Shown: positions 16,905-25,967, counted from the stretch's first letter. The stretch is 42,328 nt of DNA from JBBQYA01 sp038209155 (GCA_038209155.1 JBBQYA010000013.1:1-42328), one strand, 5' to 3'. Numbers and translations: made by a program. The notes: generated by a model not told the origin, from the letters alone.

Positions 16905-16994
16905 CTATTTCTTTTTATGTCTATTCTTTTTAAGACGCTTCTTGCGCTTATGAGTAGCCATTTTGTGTCTTTTTCTTTTTTTACCGCTTGGCAT
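16905..16994 (-). CDS. 29-residue basic protein, mS38/bS22 (AURKAIP1/COX24)-like
   Basis: From the ATG at 16994 the product starts MPSGKKRKRHKM and ends NRHKKK. Of 29 residues, 17 are Lys or Arg and 3 are His. The internal pattern KRKRHKMATHKRKKRLKKN resembles the AURKAIP1/COX24 domain of mitochondrial mS38 and of actinobacterial bS22, tiny ribosomal-subunit proteins buried in rRNA. This is a by-eye resemblance supported by my memory of near-identical small proteins in other Bacteroidota. Its place 26 nt after the TPR gene and upstream of the RNase E/G gene fits an RNA or ribosome role. It is easily missed by gene finders because of its length. Confidence 0.75.
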   Translation of the reverse strand: MPSGKKRKRHKMATHKRKKRLKKNRHKKK

Positions 16995-17020
16995 AAAATC
17001 TTGATTTTAAATGATGAAAA

Positions 17021-17842
17021 TTAATTTAGTTCGTTAATATAATTATCTACCCCTTTTTTAAATTCAGGGTCTTTGATATATTCTTTGCATTTCAGAAACG
17101 CTTTTTTAGCTTCCGACTTGTTTCCAAGATTTTTGTAGGATTCCCCTAAATAGAAATAAGCTTCAGCTGTTGGAGCTATATTTACCACTTTCGTGAATCG
17201 AGATACTGCTTTATCATGCTGACCAGATTTCATAGAAAATAAACCTAATTGCAAATTTGCATTTACATTTTCTGGTTCTTGTTTTACCACATCCAATAAT
17301 AAGGTAATACCTTGCATTGGATTATTTGTGCCATTCACATAAGCTACACCTAATCCTGTTTTTGCATCTGAATTTTTGGGCTCTAAAAGTATTGCTTTGT
17401 TGTATAAACTTATGGCTTTGTTAATAAAAGTCAATTTTCTTGTACTGTCCTGCATACCTGTAGTTACATCTCTAAAACGATCTGCTGCCAATAAATAATT
17501 AATAGCTGTTGGCGTTTTTTGAGCTAGTTGTTCATAGTAAAAAGCACTTATACCAATTCCTGAAACAGAATCCCAAGCTTTTGCAAGATTCAAAATAGAA
17601 GATTGATCAGTGTCGAGTTTTTTTTCTACTCGTTCTACATACTGTAATTGTTGAGCGTTTAGGGTTTTTTTCGACAGCTGTATTTCGTTTTCTAAATTAA
17701 ATAGAACTTCTGCTTTAGTTTCTGCATTCACAGATTTGTCCTCTAAATCTTTTGGCTTCACCAATCCTTTTATATCAAGAGATAGTAAGACTGCCATTAG
17801 AGCAACGATAGAAACTATTACAAAAATTTGCTTTTTATTCAT
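17021..17842 (-). CDS. Membrane-anchored tetratricopeptide-repeat protein
   Basis: This 273-residue protein has one N-terminal membrane helix (IFVIVSIVALMAVLLSLDI, residues 6-24). A helical linker and several TPR units follow from about residue 90 onward, for example NKAILLEPKNSDAKTGLGVA and RFTKVVNIAPTAEAYFYLGE. TPRs are protein-interaction scaffolds. With the anchor at the N-terminus the repeats would face the periplasm. It lies 18 nt after the HU-like gene and is followed by the small basic protein gene. This order is one I associate with other Bacteroidota, but the partner protein is not evident. Confidence 0.85.
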   Translation of the reverse strand: MNKKQIFVIVSIVALMAVLLSLDIKGLVKPKDLEDKSVNAETKAEVLFNLENEIQLSKKTLNAQQLQYVERVEKKLDTDQSSILNLAKAWDSVSGIGISAFYYEQLAQKTPTAINYLLAADRFRDVTTGMQDSTRKLTFINKAISLYNKAILLEPKNSDAKTGLGVAYVNGTNNPMQGITLLLDVVKQEPENVNANLQLGLFSMKSGQHDKAVSRFTKVVNIAPTAEAYFYLGESYKNLGNKSEAKKAFLKCKEYIKDPEFKKGVDNYINELN

Positions 17843-17860
17843 GATAAAATTTTAAACTTC

Positions 17861-18169
17861 TTAAGCTTTTCCTGAAAGTTTTTTTCCTTTTGTAGCAACT
17901 TTTACTTTTTCAATAAAAATTTTCGCTGGTTTGAAACTTGGAACAAAATGTTCTGGAATAATGATCGCTGTATTTTTTAAAATATTTCTAGCGGTCTTTT
18001 CTGCTCTTTTTTTCACGATAAAACTTCCAAAACCTCGAACATATACGTTCTCTCCGTTGGTCATTGTAGTTTTTATCACTTTAAAAAATGCTTCAACTGT
18101 TTCTGCTACGTCTACTTTTTCTAATCCTGTTTTTGAAGCAATTTCTGCTATCACTTGTGCTTTGGTCAT
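17861..18169 (-). CDS. HU/IHF-family DNA-binding protein
   Basis: This histone-like protein bends and compacts DNA as a dimer. The 102-residue sequence starts MTKAQVIAEIASKTGLEKVD, has the core VYVRGFGSFIVKKRAEKTARN with the conserved GFGSF turn, and the DNA-intercalating arm region leading to PSFKPAK. It is about ten residues longer than a minimal HU, with a lysine-rich tail (KVKVATKGKKLSGKA) that could add DNA or RNA contacts. It leads the minus-strand run TPR, small basic protein, RNase E/G, and is divergent from mutY. Confidence 0.95.
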   Translation of the reverse strand: MTKAQVIAEIASKTGLEKVDVAETVEAFFKVIKTTMTNGENVYVRGFGSFIVKKRAEKTARNILKNTAIIIPEHFVPSFKPAKIFIEKVKVATKGKKLSGKA

Positions 18170-18244
18170 GCTGTTAATTTGAATTTTTTGTGAGTAAAAT
18201 TATGTTTTTTTTTGGGATGCAATTTTAGGATTTTTTATTCATTT

Positions 18245-18264
18245 AATGAAATATTTATTTCATT
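18245..18264. promoter_or_regulatory. 20-bp palindrome between the HU and mutY genes
   Basis: AATGAAATA (18245-18253) and TATTTCATT (18256-18264) are perfect 9-bp inverted arms separated by TT. The element lies in the 130-bp divergent region, 35 nt before the mutY ATG. Such a short-spaced palindrome suits a dimeric regulator. No family-specific operator is recognised, and the AT content raises the chance of coincidence. Confidence 0.4.
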
Positions 18265-18299
18265 TCTTTGTAATACTCAACTGTTTCTAAAATTTATTC

Positions 18300-19358
18300 A
18301 TGTCTTTTGCTAATTCTTTGATTTCTTGGTATGAACTAAATAAACGTGATCTGCCTTGGAGACAAACAAAAGACCCATATTTTATATGGTTATCTGAGAT
18401 TATTATGCAACAAACTAGAGTTGCTCAAGGTACTCCTTATTACGAACGATTCATTGAACTTTTTTCTACCGTTGATATTTTAGCAGATGCTCCAGAACAA
18501 ACGGTGATGAAAGCTTGGCAAGGACTTGGATATTACAGTCGAGCTAGAAATTTGCATTTCACGGCAAAACAAATAAAAAATGAACATCAGAATTTGTTTC
18601 CAGATTCTTACGAAAAACTTCTAAAATTAAAAGGAGTTGGAACTTATACAGCTGCAGCTATTGCTTCTATTGCCTTCAAGGAACCAGTAGCGGTGGTAGA
18701 TGGTAATGTATATCGAGTACTTGCCAGATATTTTGGAATTTATGATGCACAAGATAGCACAATAGGAAAAAAAATATTTGCGAAGCTAGCTCAAGAGGTA
18801 ATGAGTATTCCGTTTCCAGATATTTACAATCAAGCTATCATGGAGTTTGGAGCTCTTCAATGCAAACCTGGATTACCTGATTGTGGTTCTTGTATTTTAA
18901 ATGAGAATTGTATTGCATTTTTAACCAATTCGGTTTCGCTTCTCCCTGTAAAAACAAAAAAGACAAAAGTAAGAAATAGATTTTTTTACTATCTTGTAAT
19001 AGAAAATGGCAATGGCTTTTATATGAAAAAGCGAACTGCTAAAGATGTCTGGGTAAATTTGTATGATTTTCCATTAATCGAAAAATCAGAAGCAGATTTA
19101 AATCCAGAAAGATTAATACCTTCATCTGGATTCATCAAATTATCAGACACTTACACCATAGAAAATATAAGTAAAGAATACAAGCATGTACTATCTCATC
19201 AACACATTTATGCACGATTTATAGAGATAAATGTTCAAAAACCAATAGATTTAGAGAATACAGAGTATCAGCTAATAGATATAGATGATTTAAAAAAAAT
19301 GCCTGTATCAAAATTAATTGAAAATTATTTGGAAATGAAAATAATTAAGTACATTTAA
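18300..19358 (+). CDS. mutY: A/G-specific adenine DNA glycosylase
   Basis: MutY removes adenine mispaired with 8-oxoguanine in base-excision repair. The 352-residue protein shows the helix-hairpin-helix LLKLKGVGTYTAAAIAS (107-123), catalytic Glu33 in LSEIIMQQT and Asp134 in AVVDGNVYRV. The four iron-sulfur ligands Cys188, Cys195, Cys198 and Cys204 have the standard C-x6-C-x2-C-x5-C spacing. The C-terminal third is the NUDIX-like domain that recognises 8-oxoguanine. It is followed by ssb after 16 nt, a pairing typical of Bacteroidota. Confidence 0.97.
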   Translation: MSFANSLISWYELNKRDLPWRQTKDPYFIWLSEIIMQQTRVAQGTPYYERFIELFSTVDILADAPEQTVMKAWQGLGYYSRARNLHFTAKQIKNEHQNLFPDSYEKLLKLKGVGTYTAAAIASIAFKEPVAVVDGNVYRVLARYFGIYDAQDSTIGKKIFAKLAQEVMSIPFPDIYNQAIMEFGALQCKPGLPDCGSCILNENCIAFLTNSVSLLPVKTKKTKVRNRFFYYLVIENGNGFYMKKRTAKDVWVNLYDFPLIEKSEADLNPERLIPSSGFIKLSDTYTIENISKEYKHVLSHQHIYARFIEINVQKPIDLENTEYQLIDIDDLKKMPVSKLIENYLEMKIIKYI

Positions 19359-19374
19359 ATATAAATTAAAAAAC

Positions 19375-19791
19375 ATGTCAGGAATAAACAAAGTAATTCT
19401 AGTAGGACATTTGGGCAAGGACCCAGAGGTGCGAAATTTGGAAGGTGGTGCCAAAGTGGCGAGCTTTAGCTTAGCAACTACCGAAAATTACACAAACAAG
19501 GAAGGCAATCGAGTCGACCAAACAGAATGGCACAATGTTACAGTTTGGCGAGGACTTGCAGACGTAGCGGAGAAGTATCTAACAAAAGGGAAGCAAATTT
19601 ACCTTGAAGGTAAAATTAGAACCCGGTCTTATGAGGACAAAGAAGGTGTTAAAAAGTATTCGACAGACATTGTAGCAGATACTTTCACCATGTTAGGCAA
19701 AAAAGAGGAAGGTTCTAATTCTGCAGTTGCAGAAAAATCAGAAACTTACCGAAATGATGCATCCGATGCAGAAGGAGATCTTCCATTTTAA
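19375..19791 (+). CDS. ssb: Single-stranded DNA-binding protein
   Basis: SSB coats single-stranded DNA in replication, recombination and repair. The 138-residue protein has an OB-fold from MSGINKVILVGHLGKDPEVR to about residue 110, a short flexible linker, and the acidic interaction tip DAEGDLPF at the C-terminus, which recruits partner enzymes. It is probably co-transcribed with mutY, and a strong hairpin terminator begins 5 nt after its stop codon. Confidence 0.97.
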   Translation: MSGINKVILVGHLGKDPEVRNLEGGAKVASFSLATTENYTNKEGNRVDQTEWHNVTVWRGLADVAEKYLTKGKQIYLEGKIRTRSYEDKEGVKKYSTDIVADTFTMLGKKEEGSNSAVAEKSETYRNDASDAEGDLPF

Positions 19792-19795
19792 AGAA

Positions 19796-19840
19796 AATAA
19801 GAAAGAGGATTAATATTTGAATCCTCTTTCTTATTTTTAC
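19796..19840 (+). terminator. Intrinsic terminator after ssb, directly upstream of gldE
   Basis: Perfect 16-bp arms at 19796-19811 and 19820-19835 (core GAAAGAGGATT and AATCCTCTTTC) enclose an 8-nt loop; a short T-run follows. It ends only about 20 nt before the gldE start, so gldE needs read-through or a promoter inside this element. The loop holds AATATTTG, one mismatch from the -7 box. Confidence 0.85.
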
Positions 19841-19859
19841 AAAAAAATTAAATACCTCA

Positions 19860-21191
19860 ATGAGTTCAGATCCAGAACCCTCGCATGGCGCGATTTTTCT
19901 TTTAATTCCAAAACTTTTCCTCATCTCTTTACAAAATCAATTTACAATCTTTGGATTGCTCATCTTGCTGTTTTTACTTCTGGCATTAACATTAGCCGCA
20001 GAAAGAGCATTTTTCCTTATAACCAAATCGGATATTGCAGATCTTAAAAAATCCGAAAATGAGGTAGACATTAGATTACTTAATGCATTAGACAAGCCTG
20101 CCAGACTACAAGCCACTTTTAGTATTTTGAATACCTTTTCTTTGGTAAGTTTGGTTTTGCTTTTTAGTTTATATTTCAATGGCTGGTTATTTTCTTCCCA
20201 AGCTCCAGAGTATGTGTTACTAGCTGAAATAGTTATTATAAGCATTCTAATTATATTCTTATCCAATTTTATCACTAAAGTCTATGCACAGCAACAGTAT
20301 TTGCCAATAGCAAAAAGCTCTGCTTCCATTTTACTTTTCTTCTTAAAAGTTTTAAGTCCTTTACTTTTTATTTTAATGGGATTATTGAAAATGGTAAATA
20401 AAATAATGCCCCCTTCTTACAGATTTAATTCTAAACAATTTGATAGTTTAGAAAACTCCCCTTTGATAAATGAAGAAAATGAAACAGAAAGGTTAATTTT
20501 AAAAGGTATTTCTAATTTTGGAAACGTGGACGTAAAGCAAATCATGACTCAACGAATGGATGTTGTAGCATTTGAATACTTAACCAACTTTGGCGATTTA
20601 ATGGATGGTATTAAGAAATCTGGTTATTCTCGGTTTCCTGTTTATGATAAAAATATGGATAGCATTAGAGGTGTTATTTATGTGAAAGATTTAATGATTA
20701 ATAGTCAATCTTCTGGGTCATTAAATTGGCATAAACTCATTAGAACTCCTTATTTTGTTCCTGAAACAAAAAAAATAGACGATTTATTAAACGATTTCCA
20801 AAAGAAACACACTCATATTTGTGTGGTAGTTGATGAGTATGGCGGCGTATCTGGTATTGCAACTTTAGAAGATATATTAGAAGAAATAGTTGGAGAAATA
20901 CACGATGAATATGATGAAGTAGAGGATGAATTAAAGTATTTGAAATTGGACGATAATAACTTTGTGTTCGATGGAAAAACTGCACTTAATGATGTGTATC
21001 GTTTAATGAATTTAGAGCCGGAATTATTTGATGAAGTGCAAGGAGAATCAGATACAATTGGTGGACTTGTAGTAGAAATTGCAGGTAGATTTTTAAACAT
21101 AAATGAAAAATTGAATTTTCGAAATTTTACTTTCACCGTAGAATCTGCCGATAAAAGGAGAGTAAAAAGAGTAAAGATTACTAGACAATGA
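19860..21191 (+). CDS. gldE: Gliding motility-associated protein GldE
   Basis: This 443-residue inner-membrane protein of the TlyC/CorC type has an N-terminal DUF21-like part with about four hydrophobic helices (first IFGLLILLFLLLALTLAAER, residues 30-49). A CBS-domain pair follows at roughly 220-335 (KQIMTQRMDVVAFEYL; HICVVVDEYGGVSGIATLED) and a C-terminal CorC/HlyC domain from about 350. In Bacteroidota the protein directly upstream of GldD is GldE, linked genetically to gliding and type IX secretion. Its stop overlaps the gldD start (ATGA), which confirms the assignment. Related proteins act in metal-ion efflux, so an ion-related role is possible. Confidence 0.93.
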   Translation: MSSDPEPSHGAIFLLIPKLFLISLQNQFTIFGLLILLFLLLALTLAAERAFFLITKSDIADLKKSENEVDIRLLNALDKPARLQATFSILNTFSLVSLVLLFSLYFNGWLFSSQAPEYVLLAEIVIISILIIFLSNFITKVYAQQQYLPIAKSSASILLFFLKVLSPLLFILMGLLKMVNKIMPPSYRFNSKQFDSLENSPLINEENETERLILKGISNFGNVDVKQIMTQRMDVVAFEYLTNFGDLMDGIKKSGYSRFPVYDKNMDSIRGVIYVKDLMINSQSSGSLNWHKLIRTPYFVPETKKIDDLLNDFQKKHTHICVVVDEYGGVSGIATLEDILEEIVGEIHDEYDEVEDELKYLKLDDNNFVFDGKTALNDVYRLMNLEPELFDEVQGESDTIGGLVVEIAGRFLNINEKLNFRNFTFTVESADKRRVKRVKITRQ

Positions 21192-21769
21192 AAACTATCT
21201 TATTTAAATTATTACCACTAATTATTATCTTAATTTCTAGTTGCGATTCTAATTATTCGCCAAAACCAAGAGGATACTTTAAAATAGAATTTCCAGAAAA
21301 AAAGTACGAAATATACTCTGCTGCTTGTCCATTTTCTTTTATGACGCCAGTATATTCAAAAGTACTTAATGATAGTTCAGACCAACCTCAATTTTGTTGG
21401 CTTAATGTTGTTTATCCTCAATTTAATGCAACAATTCACGTAAGTTACAAACCCATAAATACGGAAAACACCTTATTTAAACTTACGGAGGATAGTAGAA
21501 AATTGGCTTATAAACACACGATTAAAGCAGAAGGAATTTCAGAAGCTTTGATTAATAAAAATGCGAGTGGTGTACACGGAATTTTATATGAAATAAAAGG
21601 AAATACTGCGTCGTCAATTCAGTTTTATTTAACGGATAGTACCAATCATTTTTTACGAGGTGCTCTATATTTTAAAGAAGAACCAAGAATAGATTCATTG
21701 CAACCTGTAGTAAACTTTATAAAGCAAGATATTATAAAATTGCTTAATACTTTTGAATGGAAAAATTAA
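21188..21769 (+). CDS. gldD: Gliding motility lipoprotein GldD
   Basis: This 193-residue lipoprotein has a hydrophobic signal peptide ending in the lipobox LISSC (Cys19), then SNYSPKPRGYFKIEFPEKKY, a stretch highly characteristic of GldD. GldD is needed for gliding and type IX secretion in flavobacteria and is exported to the envelope. It is translationally coupled to gldE by an ATGA overlap. Its stop codon overlaps the convergent TolB-like gene by 4 bp. The T9SS-tagged peptidase upstream in the window agrees with a functional secretion system. Confidence 0.93.
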   Translation: MKTILFKLLPLIIILISSCDSNYSPKPRGYFKIEFPEKKYEIYSAACPFSFMTPVYSKVLNDSSDQPQFCWLNVVYPQFNATIHVSYKPINTENTLFKLTEDSRKLAYKHTIKAEGISEALINKNASGVHGILYEIKGNTASSIQFYLTDSTNHFLRGALYFKEEPRIDSLQPVVNFIKQDIIKLLNTFEWKN

Positions 21770-24700
21770 AAATCTAAGTTGAGAGAAATATAGGTTAATG
21801 GTTTTGTAAAAGTGCTGTTTTGGATTCCCCAAGCATAATCGAAACGTACAAAATATCCAAGCAATCTGCTTCTCAATCCAAATCCTGTTCCACCTACCAA
21901 AGCAGATTTTTCTTCTATAACAGTTACAGTAATGGGTCCACTTTGGGTTCTGAATTTATTAAAAGAATTTTCTTCGCTAAGCGGATTTAAACCAACCCAA
22001 GCTGTACCAGCATCTCCGAAACCTACAATTTGAAAGTTTTTTATAAAATCAGATTTTATTGGTCTATTAAATAAATAAGCAAAAATTGGTATTCTTAATT
22101 CTGCATTTACTAAAAAATAGCTATTGCCATTCCTAATATTCTGATCAAATCCTCTAAGATTGGTAGCCAATGCCTGATATTGATATTGTTCAATATTCTT
22201 TATTTCAATATCATTATTGAATTTAGGAGCTAATTCATTGTCTACTCCTCCTAAATAATAAGCGACTTTTCTTTCAGAAATAGAAGATTCTCCTGCTGCT
22301 CTTAAAGCTAGTATAATTTGTCTGCTTACTTTTTCATAATGACGTATATCAAATCCAAAATTAGCAAGAGGATCAGTATTATTATCTAAAGGCTGAAAAC
22401 GCTCTGCAAACACTTTATATCTGGTACCATTATATAAATTAATGCCTTTATTGGTGGTATTGTCACCAATCAATTCTATTCTTAAACCAAGATTATTACT
22501 TATGAAAGGCAAAAATCGAACAGAACTTTGATCTGTAATTGTTGGTATTAATTCGTCTCTTCTGTAAAAAGCATTAAATCGTAAGCTCAAAACTTCTGAA
22601 AAAGGATATTTGATTACCGATCTGAATTCATAATTATTACCATTTACTACACCCGCTTGTTCGCTGGCATACACTTCTCCTCTTTTATAAAATATAAATT
22701 GCTTATCTATCCGTTTTTTTAGATTTTCAAAACTTGCATAATATTCAGGAATAGTAAGATTTCCAGCTAACCTAAATCCGCCAGTGAATTTATAATCTTC
22801 CATCAAATCACTCGAACCAACTTTTATCAATGCATTAATCCTATTCGTAGTCTGAATAGGGCCGCTACCTGTGAAAATTTCATAAGTAGTATTTAATAAA
22901 CTATTATCTAACTGAGTAACAACGTAATTAATAGAGAAAAGAGGAAGATAAGGTCGAGCTTTCGACTTTTTAAATAAATCCTCCAACAGTTGTTGCTCGG
23001 TTTTCACGGTATCTAGCTTTACTACATCTCGCCGATAAACGATTCCATTTGTACTTTCCGTTTTCTCTTTTTTTACCTCAACTTTATCAGCAGGAAATTC
23101 ACTTTGAAAGGTGTAATTATTAATATCAATCTTTGTAGTATCCTTGGTTTTGATGGCAGAATTAGTAGATATTGTATCCAATAATAAATTTTCAAATGCC
23201 ATTTTTGTTTTTTTCTTTTTTTCTTTTTCTAATATACTTTTATCATTCAAAGCATTAAGCAATTTATTTCTTCTGGATTTGAAAGGAGTAAGCTTTAAAG
23301 TAAACGAAGTATCCATAGCTGTATTTAAATTTCCTCTAAATATTTGGTAGCTATTATCTTTAAATATTATTTCCGAAAACTGTTTGTTTCTTTTATTTAC
23401 ATCCTGTGAAAGTATATTTCTTGAATAATTTGAAATACTTTTATGAAGGAAAGTATCTTTGTAAAACACGATGGTAGTATCATAATATCCAATAGTAGTA
23501 TCTTTTCTATAATCTTCTAATGAATCTCTAGTTACTACAAATCGATTAAAAATCCCGTTTTCATCACTTAAATATACTATACGAGTAGAGTCGAATTCAA
23601 AAGCTTTTATCTCATTGGCCATTGGAGTTTTTGTAACTTGAATTAGCTTATTATCTCTTTGTAAGTAATTGTATAGGAAAAGATCTTTTGTGTTAATTAA
23701 TCGTTGTTTTGAAAAATCCACTTTTTGCAAGGAATCTGAATTCCGGTTAGAACTAAAAATTATTTCGTTAGATTTATTAATAAACCTAGGATACAAATCA
23801 TCAAAATAATCATTAGTAATTTGCTCATCTCTTCTGGATGGAATATCAAAAACAAAAATATCTGATTGTCCATTTTTAATTGCAGAGATCACAAATTTTC
23901 TTCCATTGTCGGAATAGGAAAAATCTAAAATCTTTTCATATTTATACATTGGAATAATCAATTTTTCTTTTTTCTTAAAAATATTAGCAACATAAATAGT
24001 TGCATTACTTTTATCTTCATAAGCTATTGCCAACAATTGGCTAGATGGATGCCAAGCTAAAACGGGTTCATAACCAGGTTTTCCAGGCTCATTTTTTTGA
24101 TTCAAAGATTTAATTCCACCTTTGAAAACGCGTTTTGTTTTTTTTGTCAACGTATTATACAGCCAAACTTTAAATGCACCACCTTCATTACTAGCATAAG
24201 CTATGTATCTTCCATCTGGGCTTAAATTTGCCTGATCAAAAACGGTATTTTTATGCTTTTTCTTATTTTTATGTAAGAGTAGATTGTTTGCATTGGGTTG
24301 CGTTTTTCCTAAGTCTGCTTCAGCATACATTTTTTTATAATAAGTTCTCCATTCTTCTGTAAGTTCTTTAAAATTTAGAGATAATACATATTGAAATCCA
24401 CTTTCCGCATTTCTATTTATACGAGTCATGTAAAGAATATTTGACAATGAAGCTTGTCCATACGTATCAAAAATATATTTCCAAATAGAATGTCCTGCTA
24501 TTTGGGTATTTTTTTCATTTAATCTGGAAAACTTAGAAAATCTTCCACTCAAAATTCCGTCTTTTAAATCATTATCTAAATAAGGATCCCAATTATTAGA
24601 AAGGTAGGAAACCAAACCTGGAACAAACCAATCTGGTAAGGTAAGTAAGGCAGAACTTTGCAACATTTCTTGCAAATTTCCGCCATAGAGTAACTGATTA

Positions 24701-25158
24701 ATTAATACAGTGGCAATTCCTGCCTTTACTTGTCGCTCCAGATCTACGTAATCTCCATTAAAATAAACATAAATTTTAGACCCAATAATTTGAGTAACAC
24801 CACCAATATTTACAAATTCATTATTTAATCCGAGATTAGTTTGGCGAACATCTGACTGTTTATTGTAGGCTAAAATTTTGATTCTTCCATCCAATTTAAA
24901 ATCTAATTTATCTTGAAGATCAGTCAGATTCTGCTCTGCCATTTTTCCTACAGAAATGGCAAGCTCTTTTCCTGATCTGTAATAATAGGTGTCAAAATTA
25001 TTGGAACGATAGAAAAACCAATCGAAATCTTTGTATTGAACTCTACTTTTACCAAAATCATTGATAGTTCCTCTACCTTGAGAAAAACCTTGGAAACCCA
25101 TAAAAAGAAAAATACCTAGAAGGAATAAACGTAGCGAGTAGAAAGGTTTTTTATTCAT
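21766..25158 (-). CDS. Large TolB-like (PD40) outer-membrane beta-barrel protein
   Basis: This 1130-residue exported protein has a signal peptide (about 1-26, ending GFSQ). An N-terminal domain of about 270 residues follows, seen in related Bacteroidota proteins (FDWFFYRSNNFDTYYYRSG). A WD40/PD40 TolB-type propeller covers about 300-560 (LSPDGRYIAYASNEGG, GRKFVISAIKNGQSDIFVFD). A lysine-rich linker then leads to a C-terminal barrel of the BamA/TamA type from about 740, with the final strand YISLNLDF ending in Phe as expected for outer-membrane insertion. The role is unknown; envelope assembly or transport is inferred from architecture. It is transcribed alone and ends in a 4-bp overlap with gldD. 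Confidence 0.85.
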   Translation of the reverse strand: MNKKPFYSLRLFLLGIFLFMGFQGFSQGRGTINDFGKSRVQYKDFDWFFYRSNNFDTYYYRSGKELAISVGKMAEQNLTDLQDKLDFKLDGRIKILAYNKQSDVRQTNLGLNNEFVNIGGVTQIIGSKIYVYFNGDYVDLERQVKAGIATVLINQLLYGGNLQEMLQSSALLTLPDWFVPGLVSYLSNNWDPYLDNDLKDGILSGRFSKFSRLNEKNTQIAGHSIWKYIFDTYGQASLSNILYMTRINRNAESGFQYVLSLNFKELTEEWRTYYKKMYAEADLGKTQPNANNLLLHKNKKKHKNTVFDQANLSPDGRYIAYASNEGGAFKVWLYNTLTKKTKRVFKGGIKSLNQKNEPGKPGYEPVLAWHPSSQLLAIAYEDKSNATIYVANIFKKKEKLIIPMYKYEKILDFSYSDNGRKFVISAIKNGQSDIFVFDIPSRRDEQITNDYFDDLYPRFINKSNEIIFSSNRNSDSLQKVDFSKQRLINTKDLFLYNYLQRDNKLIQVTKTPMANEIKAFEFDSTRIVYLSDENGIFNRFVVTRDSLEDYRKDTTIGYYDTTIVFYKDTFLHKSISNYSRNILSQDVNKRNKQFSEIIFKDNSYQIFRGNLNTAMDTSFTLKLTPFKSRRNKLLNALNDKSILEKEKKKKTKMAFENLLLDTISTNSAIKTKDTTKIDINNYTFQSEFPADKVEVKKEKTESTNGIVYRRDVVKLDTVKTEQQLLEDLFKKSKARPYLPLFSINYVVTQLDNSLLNTTYEIFTGSGPIQTTNRINALIKVGSSDLMEDYKFTGGFRLAGNLTIPEYYASFENLKKRIDKQFIFYKRGEVYASEQAGVVNGNNYEFRSVIKYPFSEVLSLRFNAFYRRDELIPTITDQSSVRFLPFISNNLGLRIELIGDNTTNKGINLYNGTRYKVFAERFQPLDNNTDPLANFGFDIRHYEKVSRQIILALRAAGESSISERKVAYYLGGVDNELAPKFNNDIEIKNIEQYQYQALATNLRGFDQNIRNGNSYFLVNAELRIPIFAYLFNRPIKSDFIKNFQIVGFGDAGTAWVGLNPLSEENSFNKFRTQSGPITVTVIEEKSALVGGTGFGLRSRLLGYFVRFDYAWGIQNSTFTKPLTYISLNLDF

Positions 25159-25300
25159 TTTATCCCCATGGATCTGTTTGGAATTATACGAAATAAAGAT
25201 ATAAAAAGTACGTGTGTAATGATAATTTTAATTTCTTTTTTCAAGATTTCTTTATTGGAAAAACAATTTTTAAGCCTGCACGCAAGAAAGCAATTATGAG

Positions 25301-25308
25301 TAGTTTTG
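25301..25308 (+). promoter_or_regulatory. Candidate -7 element for the metallo-hydrolase and permease genes
   Basis: TAGTTTTG matches TAnnTTTG exactly and lies 20 nt before the ATG at 25329. No TTG is found at the -33 position. The call rests on the -7 box and its placement ahead of a two-gene run. Confidence 0.35.
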
Positions 25309-25328
25309 AATAATTCTATTTTATTTTT

Positions 25329-25967
25329 ATGATAATAAAAGTTTTTACTTTTAATGCTTACAGCGAAAACACTTATCTTCTGTATGATGAAACAGCAGAG
25401 TGTGCAATAATAGATCCCGGCTGTTACACTAAACACGAGCAAGATGAATTAGTTGATTTTGTGACTCAACAGAATCTAAAACCTGTTTTATTGCTCAATA
25501 CTCATTGTCATATTGATCATGTTTTAGGCAATAATTTTATAGCTAAAAAATATAACTTGCTACCGCAGTATGCAAAAGAAGAAATTCCAGTTTTAAAAGC
25601 TGTAGTAGTATATGCTCCAAATCAAGGTTTTAGATATGACAAATCTCCTGAGGCAACAACTTATATTAAAGAAGAAGATGTAATTTGTTTTGGTAATATA
25701 AAAATGGAAATATTTTTTACTCCTGGTCACTCACCGGGTAGTTTATCTTTTTATCATCAAGAATCTAAAACACTAGTAGCAGGTGATGTGATTTTTGCAA
25801 GCAGTATTGGACGCACAGATTTGCCAGGCGGCGATTATCAAACCTTACTAAACTCGATTAAAAATAAATTAATGTCCCTGCCAGATGATATTAAAGTTTA
25901 TCCTGGCCATGGACCCTCTACAACTATTGGCAGAGAAAGAAAATCTAATCCCTTTCTAAATCCATGA
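25329..25967 (+). CDS. Metallo-beta-lactamase-fold hydrolase (glyoxalase II-like)
   Basis: This 212-residue hydrolase has the di-metal motif NTHCHIDHVLGN, giving His59, His61, Asp63 and His64. Further ligands are in FTPGHSPGSLSF, in VAGDVIFASSIGRTDLPGGD and in the final YPGHGPST. The GRTDLPGGD stretch is typical of the YcbL/glyoxalase II-like branch, which hydrolyses thioesters such as S-lactoylglutathione analogues. The exact substrate is open. It overlaps the permease start by 4 nt (ATGA). Confidence 0.92.
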   Translation: MIIKVFTFNAYSENTYLLYDETAECAIIDPGCYTKHEQDELVDFVTQQNLKPVLLLNTHCHIDHVLGNNFIAKKYNLLPQYAKEEIPVLKAVVVYAPNQGFRYDKSPEATTYIKEEDVICFGNIKMEIFFTPGHSPGSLSFYHQESKTLVAGDVIFASSIGRTDLPGGDYQTLLNSIKNKLMSLPDDIKVYPGHGPSTTIGRERKSNPFLNP

